This document shows, in pieces, positions 1 to 6,959 of a DNA stretch of 64,000 nt (within the stretch, counting starts at the first letter, position 1; each line of letters begins with the position of its first letter). Origin of the DNA: Erythrobacter sp. (GTDB lineage Bacteria > Pseudomonadota > Alphaproteobacteria > Sphingomonadales > Sphingomonadaceae). Made by a program: the position numbers and the translations under genes. The DNA lies in contig CP073261.1 in NCBI GenBank assembly GCA_019739335.1, positions 2,718,001-2,782,000 on the forward strand. Direction: 5' to 3'. The notes below the pieces were generated by a model that had not been told where the DNA came from, searched no databases, and saw only the letters and a program-made list of their open reading frames with translations.

Positions 1-756
1 TTTCAAAACCGCGAAATTGAGCGGGAAGGTGGCGAAGGTCTGGAGGGCATCGCAGGCGGTCGGCGGAGGGCTGCTGCCAACGTCCTTGATCTCGCCTGCT
101 TCAAGGCTCCGGCACACATCGTCCCAGCCTTCGGGCTCCACCGGGACCACGGCGGCATCGGGGCAGGCAAGCGCGAGCCCGGCGGTCAGACCGCCACCGC
201 CGCAACAGGAGACAATGCGCGATACCCCGCGCCCGGCCTGCGCCTGCATCTGCGCGGCAATTTCGATCCCCGCGCTGCCTTGCCCCTCGATCACCCACGG
301 ATCGCCGAAAGCGTGGACGTAGGTCGCCCCGGCTTCTTCGGCCAGCGCCTTGGCGATAGCCTCCCGGTTCTCGGTCTTGCGGTCATAGGTGACGACCCGC
401 GCGCCGAATTCAGCCGTGCGCTGCAATTTCACTGCCGGAGCGTCGGCGGGCATCACGATGGTTGCCGCAATCCCCAGTTCGCGCGCCGCCCAGGCCACCC
501 CCTGCGCATGGTTGCCGCTCGAAACCGCCACCACGCCGCGCGCCTTTTCCTCGTCGGAAAGGTCAGAAAGCCGGTGCCAGCCGCCGCGAATCTTGAACGC
601 GCCCATCGGTTGCAGGCAATCCGCCTTGGCCCACAGGGTACGGCCTTCGAACTCGAACGGCAGCAGCGGGGTAGGGGGGAGGATGGCGGCGATCTTGGCG
701 GCGGCGCGTAGCACGCCTTCTCGGCTTGGCGCGCGTTCAGGTGGAGTTTGTCTCAT
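1..756 (-). CDS. threonine/serine dehydratase (PLP fold type II), 3' part outside window
   Basis: Likely deaminates threonine or serine to the 2-oxo acid and ammonia in the cytoplasm. Translating the minus strand from the ATG at 756 gives 252 open codons running off the window edge, so roughly the last 70-80 residues of a ~325-residue family member are missing. Visible motifs are the PLP-lysine segment GAFKIRG (K55), the substrate loop SSGNHAQG (about 79-86) and the PLP-phosphate glycine loop CCGGGG (about 185-190). The short, single-domain form without a visible ACT domain suggests a catabolic-type threonine dehydratase or serine racemase-like enzyme, but the C terminus is not in view. It is divergent from the deoxyhypusine-synthase homologue, with an 89-bp intergenic region. 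Confidence 0.9.
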   Translation of the reverse strand, partial: MRQTPPERAPSREGVLRAAAKIAAILPPTPLLPFEFEGRTLWAKADCLQPMGAFKIRGGWHRLSDLSDEEKARGVVAVSSGNHAQGVAWAARELGIAATIVMPADAPAVKLQRTAEFGARVVTYDRKTENREAIAKALAEEAGATYVHAFGDPWVIEGQGSAGIEIAAQMQAQAGRGVSRIVSCCGGGGLTAGLALACPDAAVVPVEPEGWDDVCRSLEAGEIKDVGSSPPPTACDALQTFATFPLNFAVLK

Positions 757-845
757 TCCCGCTCTATTACTTCTTTACCGGGGGGAGACCAGCGCCTAAT
801 GGCGCGCCCCTTTCCCCGTCGGGAACGCAGAGGAGATTGAAGCAG

Positions 846-1904
846 ATGAGCGATTCGGCAGTCAACGACACGCGCAAGAAGGAACTCCTTTCCACGCAGG
901 TCGAACATATCGACATCACCAGCTTCGATGCCCGCCCGATCATCGACGGCATGAGCAAGATGAGCTTTACCAGCCGCGATCTCGCGCGCGCCACCGGCAT
1001 TTACAACCAGATGCTCAGCGATCCCGATTGCACGATCTTCCTCGTCATCGCCGGTTCTACCAGCGCGGGCGGCTGCATGGATCTCTATGCCGAATTGATC
1101 CGCAGCAACATGGTCGATTGCGTGGTGGCGACCGGTGCCACCATCGTCGACATGGATTTCTTCGAAGGGCTGGGCCACAAGCACTATCAGGCGCTGGAAG
1201 TGCCGGACGACGATACGCTGCGCAGCCTCTATATCGACCGGATCTACGATACCTATATCGATGAAGAGCAGTTGCAGGACTGCGATTTCACCATCAACAA
1301 GATCGCCAACGGGCTTGAGCACCGCGGCTATTCCAGCCGCGAATTCATCCGCGAGATGGGCAAGTACCTGTGCGAGCATGGCAAGAAGGACAACAGCCTG
1401 GTCAAACTCGCCTACGAGCATGACGTGCCGATCTTCTGCCCCGCCTTTGTGGACAGTTCGGCAGGCTTTGGCCTCGTCAAGCACCAGGTGGACCAGATGG
1501 CCAAGGGCGAGCGTTACATGATGCTCGATGCCATCGCCGATTTCCGCGAACTGACCGATATCAAGATCAAGAGCTGTGATTCCGGCCTGCTGATGGTCGG
1601 CGGCGGAGTACCCAAGAACTTCATCCAGGACACCGTCGTCTGCGCCGAAATCCTCGGCCATGAGGACGTGTCGGTGCACAAGTACGCAGTGCAGATCACC
1701 GTGGCCGACGTGCGTGACGGTGCCTGTTCCTCCTCGACGCTGCAGGAAGCGGCGAGCTGGGGCAAGGTCAACACCGGGATCGAGCAGATGGTCTTCGCCG
1801 AAGCGGGTTCCGTGATGCCGCTGCTGGCAAGCGACGCCTACCATCGCGGCCACTGGAAGACCCGCGAGAAGCGCCGCTGGGCAAAGCTGTTCGCTTCCGA
1901 GTAA
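846..1904 (+). CDS. deoxyhypusine synthase family protein
   Basis: A 352-residue member of the deoxyhypusine synthase (DHS) fold, an NAD-dependent aminobutyl-transfer family. Bacteria lack eIF5A, so homologues there are thought to make polyamines (homospermidine or guanidino-polyamines) rather than hypusine. The start at 846 is preceded by AGGAG ten bases upstream; the open frame continues further upstream, but that part has no family similarity. Family blocks seen are VIAGSTSAGGCMDLYAELI, DCDFTINKIAN, CPAFVDSSAGFG, GGGVPKNF and ASWGKV. By eye, the position of human DHS Lys329 (in PVKVYADAS) is Met315 here (EQMVFAEAG), so the covalent-imine lysine seems absent. An ornithine/lysine decarboxylase lies 2.9 kb downstream, which fits a polyamine role. 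Family certain, reaction unknown. Confidence 0.88.
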   Translation: MSDSAVNDTRKKELLSTQVEHIDITSFDARPIIDGMSKMSFTSRDLARATGIYNQMLSDPDCTIFLVIAGSTSAGGCMDLYAELIRSNMVDCVVATGATIVDMDFFEGLGHKHYQALEVPDDDTLRSLYIDRIYDTYIDEEQLQDCDFTINKIANGLEHRGYSSREFIREMGKYLCEHGKKDNSLVKLAYEHDVPIFCPAFVDSSAGFGLVKHQVDQMAKGERYMMLDAIADFRELTDIKIKSCDSGLLMVGGGVPKNFIQDTVVCAEILGHEDVSVHKYAVQITVADVRDGACSSSTLQEAASWGKVNTGIEQMVFAEAGSVMPLLASDAYHRGHWKTREKRRWAKLFASE

Positions 1905-1928
1905 GAGTACAACAGCGGGGGCGCGGCG

Positions 1929-2615
1929 ATGATGGACATGGGAAGCCAGCTTGCGGCGAATTCCATCGCCATTGGCGCCCTGTCCGTTTCACTGATCGCC
2001 CTCATCTACACCTGGTTCAACTCGCGCGAGACGACAATGCTTGGCAAGCATGTCGCCGCGCGGGATGACCGGGTGGAGAAATCGACCGCCTATCTCGAAC
2101 TTGAAGTGCACTCCTCTGAAGCCTTCCGCTTCGCGGCCGATCACTGCGAGGCCATGCTTCCATATGAATCGACCGACCGTCCGGCCCGTCTTCCAAAGGG
2201 CGACCGGAAGAACGCCCAGCTTACGCGGCAGTATTACTTCCAATGCCTCAACCTGTTCGAAGTGTGCTCGAATTTCCGGCGCAACGGCGTGGTGGACAAG
2301 CACGTCTATGCCAGCTGGGTTGCATGGTTCCACGAAGTGCTCGACCAGTGGTATTTTCGCGAGCTATGGGTTGGAGAGATGCGCGAGAACTATACGCCCG
2401 ATGTCCGCCACATTTTCGACACCGGCTTGCGCATTTATTACCTGCATAGCGACCCGGAACAGCGACGGCGCGAATTCTACAAGGCGGTGGGCCATCTGTT
2501 CGGCGGCTGCCCGATCATCGAGAACTGGCCGGACGATGTTGGCATGACACCGCAATGGCCCCCCGCGGAACACGGCAAACTGGTGCTGGTGCCACTTGGA
2601 GAGAACCCTCGATGA
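1929..2615 (+). CDS. membrane-anchored protein of unknown function
   Basis: A 228-residue protein with one N-terminal hydrophobic helix (about residues 10-29) followed by a short positively charged stretch and a soluble, aromatic-rich helical domain (for example ARDDRVEKSTAYLELEVHSS and YYFQCLNLFEVCSNFRR). This suggests a single-pass anchor with a cytoplasmic or periplasmic helical domain. I do not recognise the family. A G-rich SD-like stretch precedes the ATG. The gene overlaps the following GNAT gene by ATGA, so the two are probably translationally coupled. A function cannot be inferred beyond membrane attachment. Confidence 0.7.
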   Translation: MMDMGSQLAANSIAIGALSVSLIALIYTWFNSRETTMLGKHVAARDDRVEKSTAYLELEVHSSEAFRFAADHCEAMLPYESTDRPARLPKGDRKNAQLTRQYYFQCLNLFEVCSNFRRNGVVDKHVYASWVAWFHEVLDQWYFRELWVGEMRENYTPDVRHIFDTGLRIYYLHSDPEQRRREFYKAVGHLFGGCPIIENWPDDVGMTPQWPPAEHGKLVLVPLGENPR

Positions 2616-3112
2616 CTCTCGCAGCGGACCTTTCCTATCGCTGGAACGATCCCGCTGATATCGGTCCAGCCGCTGCTTTCGCGGGGCGGATTATCGGCGC
2701 GGCACCACAATATATCAGTCACGGCGAAATCCAGACCGGCCTGAGCGACGACGGGCAGACCTGGGTGCCCGACCTGGCCGACCTCTACGCCAAAGATTTC
2801 GCTGATCCGGGCGAGCGGGATATGCTTGTGGGGCGCGACGACGCGGGCGACGTACGGGCGATCCTGATCGTTGCCTGGGAAGAGAACCCCCGCCGCCGCT
2901 ATGCAGTGATCGAGGACATGGCGGTCGATCCCGAACTACGTTCGCATGGCGTCGGCAAGGAAATGCTGCTGCAGGCGGAAGCGCGCATTCGCAAACGCGG
3001 GGTGGAATGGGTATTCCTCGAAAGCGGGCGGGAAAACGAAGGCGCGCATGGCTTCTTCGAGCGCGAGGGGTTTGAGAAACTCTCTTCCGTGTTCGGACGC
3101 AAACTGGGCTAA
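2612..3112 (+). CDS. GNAT family N-acetyltransferase
   Basis: A 166-residue GCN5-related acetyltransferase. The core spans roughly residues 70-160: beta strand/alpha helix motif A around IEDMAVDPELRSHGVGKEML, with R-S-H-G-V-G-K as the acetyl-CoA pyrophosphate loop (consensus R/Q-x-x-G-x-G/A), then WVFLESGRENEGAHGFFEREGF as the typical C-terminal half. The substrate is not predictable. The start at 2612 is taken from the ATGA overlap with the preceding gene. The stop abuts the convergent DUF3137 gene with a 4-bp overlap of coding ends. Confidence 0.88.
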   Translation: MTLAADLSYRWNDPADIGPAAAFAGRIIGAAPQYISHGEIQTGLSDDGQTWVPDLADLYAKDFADPGERDMLVGRDDAGDVRAILIVAWEENPRRRYAVIEDMAVDPELRSHGVGKEMLLQAEARIRKRGVEWVFLESGRENEGAHGFFEREGFEKLSSVFGRKLG

Positions 3113-4059
3113 CGCCCAGCTGCGGGCCCCCGCGTGTTCAACTCGCGCGCCAGATCGGCAATCCGGGCAAACTGATCGATGGTCGTCTCCATCCGTGCGC
3201 GGTCATCCCGCGCTTCGATGCTGCCGCTTTCGAACATGTTGCCTGCTTTCAGCGTCACCACCAGGCTGCCTTCATGGAAAATCGTGGTGACACCCTCGCC
3301 GCGATAGCTGGTTTCCAGCGCGATCAGCCGCTCGACATAGAGTGGATCGATCAGGTGCCGCGCCTCGGTCTGGTCAGTGGTGTAGATATCGAATTTGTCC
3401 TCGAAATCCGGGTGCACCATTTCCGCGTAATCGAGGTGCTTGCCGATCACCTTGATGCTGTCCTTCTTGCCACCGAAGAACTGGCGGAAGGCATTGTCGC
3501 GAGCCAGCAGCGTGGTGCCGTGGAAGCGGCGGGCATAGCCAACGCTCATCACGACGCCCTGAAATACCGTGACCCAGCGGCGGTTCTTGCCCGAACCGCG
3601 CCGCTCTTCCAGCTTGGCTTCGTGCAGCATGAACGGAATGTCGCCGATCCTGCCGCTCCACTGGTCTTCGAACGAAGCCCGGTCATGATTGGGCAGCAGG
3701 CGGCATTCCTTGGCCAGCTGGAAGGGCTCGCCGCCGTCGCAATCGTGGCTGTACGCAAGCCCCAGCGCGCCGGCGATGGCTTCGTTGATGCCGACCTTGA
3801 CGTCTTTCACCGCCTTGTTGACCGGGCCCTGGGCCCAGGCCAGGCCGGCGAAGCCGAGCATGATGACACCCCAGGCCACGAAGGATGTATCGGCCTCTAA
3901 CAGCAGCGCCGCAGCAGCCAGCGGCAGCATGACGATCATCACCTTGAAGCGGCGACTTTTCGTTTGCTGTTTTGCTTCTTCGCGGACAGTGCCTTGTCCC
4001 TCAAGCCACTGGCCAAGCTCGCCCGCCAACAGCGAATCAATATTCGGTCGCTCGATCAT
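3109..4059 (-). CDS. DUF3137 domain-containing membrane protein
   Basis: A 316-residue protein with two adjacent hydrophobic helices at about residues 38-75 (MIVMLPLAAAALLLEADTS and the following segment), then a soluble domain with the DUF3137 pattern (GYARRFHGTTLLARD, DFEDKFDIYTTDQTEARHLI). DUF3137 proteins are often adjacent to LemA genes, as here, where the two are divergent across 72 bp; their joint role is not established. I chose the ATG at 4059 because it follows a GGGGGA stretch; an in-frame ATG at 4095 would add 12 residues without family similarity. Confidence 0.85.
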   Translation of the reverse strand: MIERPNIDSLLAGELGQWLEGQGTVREEAKQQTKSRRFKVMIVMLPLAAAALLLEADTSFVAWGVIMLGFAGLAWAQGPVNKAVKDVKVGINEAIAGALGLAYSHDCDGGEPFQLAKECRLLPNHDRASFEDQWSGRIGDIPFMLHEAKLEERRGSGKNRRWVTVFQGVVMSVGYARRFHGTTLLARDNAFRQFFGGKKDSIKVIGKHLDYAEMVHPDFEDKFDIYTTDQTEARHLIDPLYVERLIALETSYRGEGVTTIFHEGSLVVTLKAGNMFESGSIEARDDRARMETTIDQFARIADLARELNTRGPAAGR

Positions 4060-4131
4060 CTTTGTGGTATTCCCCCCATGCCCCGATAATGGCACAACGT
4101 TTCATATCAGGGGAAACGGGGAATCGACACT

Positions 4132-4680
4132 ATGGAATTCGTACTTATCGGCATTGTCGTCGTGCTCATTTTTGTCGCTATCGGCATTTACAACAAGCTG
4201 GTGCGACTGCGGCAGAATGTGAACCAGGGCGTGGCCGATATCGACGCGCAATTGCGCCAGCGGCACGATCTGATCCCCAATCTGGTCAACACGGTGAAGG
4301 GCTATGCCACGCACGAGCAGGAAACGCTCGAACAGGTGATCTTGGCGCGCAACAGTGCCGCCAGCGGCTCACCCAATTCAGGCAACGAGCAGGCGCTGCG
4401 GATCGCGCTCGACAAGATGCTGGCACTCGGGGAGGCCTATCCCGATCTCAAGGCCAACACCAACTTCCAGGAATTGCAGCGCGAACTTGCCGAAGTGGAA
4501 GACAAGCTCGCCGCCTCTCGCCGCGCGCTCAACGCTGCTGTCTCGCGTTACAACACCGGGCGGGAAAGCTTTCCTGCAGTGCTGTTTGCCGGAATGCTCG
4601 GCTTCCAGCAGGCCGATTTTCACCGGCTGGACGACAGCGAAAAGGGCGTGGTCGACCAAGTGCCGAACGTGCAATTCTGA
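4132..4680 (+). CDS. lemA: LemA family protein
   Basis: A 182-residue LemA-type protein: a short N-terminal extracytoplasmic tip, one membrane helix (about residues 2-22) and a long helical-bundle domain. Diagnostic LemA sequences are YNKLVRLRQNVNQGVADIDA, QLRQRHDLIPNLVNTVKGYA, EAYPDLKANTNFQELQREL and ALNAAVSRYNT. LemA proteins are common bacterial membrane proteins linked to envelope functions, but with no agreed biochemical role. It is divergent from the DUF3137 gene, a recurrent pairing. Confidence 0.95.
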   Translation: MEFVLIGIVVVLIFVAIGIYNKLVRLRQNVNQGVADIDAQLRQRHDLIPNLVNTVKGYATHEQETLEQVILARNSAASGSPNSGNEQALRIALDKMLALGEAYPDLKANTNFQELQRELAEVEDKLAASRRALNAAVSRYNTGRESFPAVLFAGMLGFQQADFHRLDDSEKGVVDQVPNVQF

Positions 4681-4707
4681 GGCAGCTTTCAGGCCGTCGG
4701 AATTCAC

Positions 4708-4735
4708 TTGCGATTCAGCGAATCGCGCTTATATG
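4708..4735 (+). promoter_or_regulatory. candidate sigma70 promoter for the decarboxylase gene
   Basis: TTGCGA at 4708-4713 and TATATG at 4730-4735 are separated by 16 bp, a reasonable match to a housekeeping -35/-10 pair. It would start a transcript near 4743 with a leader of about 70 nt. The same segment also holds a perfect 7-bp hairpin (4710-4716 with 4720-4726), which could instead be a terminator stem for lemA, so the call is weak. Confidence 0.35.
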
Positions 4736-4754
4736 CGCGCTTCCGCTGCCCCAT

Positions 4755-4810
4755 GGGACACCCTCCGCAAGGCAGTATTTGCTTGTTGGTATAACACCGT
4801 AGGGGGTCCC
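4755..4810 (+). promoter_or_regulatory. structured 5' leader masking the decarboxylase Shine-Dalgarno
   Basis: GGGACACCCT (4755-4764) can pair with AGGGGGTCCC (4801-4810), 9 of 10 positions paired. The right arm contains the SD-like AGGGGG located 9 nt before the TTG start at 4816, so the stem would hide the ribosome site. The 36-nt enclosed region holds a smaller GCAA/TTGC stem. Alphaproteobacterial ornithine decarboxylase genes are known to carry a conserved leader (the speF motif); whether this is that motif I cannot tell from sequence alone. Confidence 0.5.
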
Positions 4811-4815
4811 TTGAA

Positions 4816-6021
4816 TTGCTCCAGTATCCCGACGCCAAGGCTGTAGTTCGCGCGATTTCGCCGGACGAACCCGTTATCCTCACCCGCCCGCATGCTGCGG
4901 CGCGCGCTGCCCGCTTCTTTACCGAGAAGTTTCCGGGCAAGGCGATGTATGCGGTCAAGGCCAACCCTTCCCCCGAACTGATCCGTATCCTGTGGGATAA
5001 CGGCATCTCTCACTATGACGTCGCTTCGATCGGTGAAGTCCGCATGGTGCGCGCCTTGCTGCCTGAAGCCGTGCTGTGCTTCATGCACCCGGTGAAGACC
5101 CCGCGCGCGATTACCGAGGCCTATTTCGAGCACGGGGTGAAGACCTACAGCCTCGATACGACGGAAGAACTGGCGAAGATCGTCGAAGCAACCACCGACA
5201 GAGCGGGCAATCCGGCGACCGATCTCAACCTGCTGGTGCGGCTGCGCGTTTCTTCCGAGCATTCGGAGCTGTCGCTGGCAAGCAAGTTTGGCGCCGATCT
5301 CACCGATGCCGCGCCGCTGTTGCAGGCCACCCGCCAGCACTGCGACGCGCTGGGCATCTGCTTCCATGTGGGCAGTCAGGCGATGACGCCGTTTGCCTAT
5401 GTGCAGGCGCTTGAGCGGGTGCGCGCGGCGATTGCCGAGGCGGCAGTGACCGTTGACATCATCGATGTCGGCGGCGGCTTCCCGAGCATCTATCCGGGCC
5501 TCGAACCCCCGCCGCTGGAGGATTACTTCGCGCTTATCCACCGCCACTTCGAATCGCTGCCGATTTCGTACTCGGCGGAGCTTTGGGCGGAGCCTGGCCG
5601 TGCCCTGTGCGCCGAATACTCCTCGATCGTGGTGCGGGTTGAAAAGCGTCGTGACAACGAGCTGTATATCAACGACGGTGCCTATGGCGCGCTGTTCGAT
5701 GCGGCGCATGTCGACTGGCGCTTCCCGGTGCAGGCGCTGGAGGACGATCTCATCAAGCCGCTGGCCGATTTCGCCTTCTACGGCCCGACCTGTGACGATG
5801 CCGATTACATGCAGGGCCCGTTCCAGCTGCCCGAGGATATCCAGTCCGGCGACTATATCGAGATCGGAATGCTTGGTGCTTATGGCGCGGCGATGAAGAC
5901 CGGCTTCAACGGCTTCGGCGCGACCGAGGGCGCAGTGGTGACCGACGAACCGATGGCGAGCCTCTATCGCGGCGACCGCAAGGACCCGCGCGCGAGCGAC
6001 AATGTGGTGAGCCTGCGCTAG
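4816..6021 (+). CDS. ornithine/lysine decarboxylase, PLP fold type III
   Basis: A 401-residue decarboxylase of the alanine-racemase fold that makes putrescine from ornithine (or cadaverine from lysine). Motifs: PLP lysine K48 in YAVKANP, H184-VGSQ, the PLP-phosphate loop GGGFPS (219-224), EPGR (259-262), and the C-terminal catalytic cysteine C326 in GPTCDDAD supplied across the dimer. The length fits bacterial ornithine/lysine decarboxylases of this fold; diaminopimelate and carboxynorspermidine decarboxylases are less likely because of the GPTCDDAD segment. The start is TTG at 4816, placed by the AGGGGG SD and by family alignment at the N terminus. With the deoxyhypusine-synthase homologue upstream, it suggests a local polyamine theme. 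Confidence 0.93.
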   Translation: MLQYPDAKAVVRAISPDEPVILTRPHAAARAARFFTEKFPGKAMYAVKANPSPELIRILWDNGISHYDVASIGEVRMVRALLPEAVLCFMHPVKTPRAITEAYFEHGVKTYSLDTTEELAKIVEATTDRAGNPATDLNLLVRLRVSSEHSELSLASKFGADLTDAAPLLQATRQHCDALGICFHVGSQAMTPFAYVQALERVRAAIAEAAVTVDIIDVGGGFPSIYPGLEPPPLEDYFALIHRHFESLPISYSAELWAEPGRALCAEYSSIVVRVEKRRDNELYINDGAYGALFDAAHVDWRFPVQALEDDLIKPLADFAFYGPTCDDADYMQGPFQLPEDIQSGDYIEIGMLGAYGAAMKTGFNGFGATEGAVVTDEPMASLYRGDRKDPRASDNVVSLR

Positions 6022-6039
6022 ACTTGGCTACACTCCTTC

Positions 6040-6063
6040 AGTGTGTTATTGAGCTAACACGCT
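6040..6063. other. inverted repeat upstream of the DUF5694 gene
   Basis: AGTGTGTTA (6040-6048) and TAACACGCT (6055-6063) form an 8-of-9 inverted repeat with a 6-bp spacer, just after the decarboxylase stop and 14 bp before the next start. It could be a weak terminator or a dimeric-repressor operator (TGTTA-N6-TAACA). No run of T follows, and no regulator gene is adjacent, so the role is open. Confidence 0.35.
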
Positions 6064-6077
6064 ACGGGAGACAAGCT

Positions 6078-6959
6078 ATGAAATGGTTGCTGGCGATCGC
6101 GGCAATGGCGGCCAGTCCCGTCGAGGCAACCGCGCAGAGTGATCCCGACCCCCAGGCCCGGCCGACCGAAGTGATGGTCCTCGGCACCTATCACTGGTCC
6201 AATCCGGGCCGCGACGTGATCAACATGCAAGTCGATGACGTTCTGGCGCCGAGGCGCCAGCGCGAGATCGCCGTCCTTGCCGAGTCACTTGCCCAATGGC
6301 AGCCGACGCATATCGTCGTTGAATGGCTGGCAGAGCCGCCCGGCCTGACTGTTCCGGAATATGCCGAAGCGGAAGAACTGCTGGCAGAGCGTCGGAACGA
6401 AAGTGTTCAACTGGGCTTTCGGCTGGCGCGGATGCTTGGTCACGATGCGGTTTACGGTTTCGATGAACAGCCGTCTGACGGTGAGCCGGACTACTTTCCC
6501 TTTGGTGCGGTCCAGCAATTCGCTGTCGAAAGCGGCCGGATGGCAATGATCGAAGAGCTGTTCGCCGAGATCGAGGCCCGCTTGAACGCGCAGCAAGCGG
6601 ATCTTGCCCAGCAAACGATCGCCGAAAGCCTGTTCGTCCACAACGATCCGGAGATTGTCGAGCGCGATCATGATCGCGCCTATTATTCGCTATTGCAAAT
6701 TGGCGATGGCGACGCGCAACCGGGTGCCGAACTCAACGCCTACTGGTACATGCGCAACGCCAAGATGTTTGCCAAGCTGGACATGATCGCCGAGCCGGGC
6801 GACCGGGTGCTTGTGATCGTGGGAAGTGGTCACCTGACCTGGCTCAGACACTTCGTCCAGCGCGTCCCGGGTTACCGGCTGGTCGAGCCGATGCCCTTCC
6901 TGATCGATGCTGCGGCAGCCGGCGAAGCTCCGGTCGGCGAAGCGATGCCGCTCGGCTAG
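6078..6959 (+). CDS. exported DUF5694 (TraB/GumN-like) protein
   Basis: A 293-residue protein with an N-terminal signal peptide (MKWLLAIAAMAASPVEATAQ), then a domain with VMVLGTYHWSNPGRDVINM near its start, a central HIVVEWL strand, and the closing VIVGSGHLTWLRHFVQ motif. The GTYH...E...GSGH layout is that of DUF5694 and the wider TraB/PrgY/GumN superfamily, proposed to be metal-dependent hydrolases; the activity of this branch is not established. The ATG at 6078 follows GGGAG by 8 nt. It probably acts in the periplasm. Confidence 0.8.
   Translation: MKWLLAIAAMAASPVEATAQSDPDPQARPTEVMVLGTYHWSNPGRDVINMQVDDVLAPRRQREIAVLAESLAQWQPTHIVVEWLAEPPGLTVPEYAEAEELLAERRNESVQLGFRLARMLGHDAVYGFDEQPSDGEPDYFPFGAVQQFAVESGRMAMIEELFAEIEARLNAQQADLAQQTIAESLFVHNDPEIVERDHDRAYYSLLQIGDGDAQPGAELNAYWYMRNAKMFAKLDMIAEPGDRVLVIVGSGHLTWLRHFVQRVPGYRLVEPMPFLIDAAAAGEAPVGEAMPLG

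Noticed and set aside
753..1853. Long minus-strand frame opposite the deoxyhypusine synthase homologue
   Set aside because: Antisense shadow of a high-GC gene with the His/Ala/Asp-rich composition that such shadows show.
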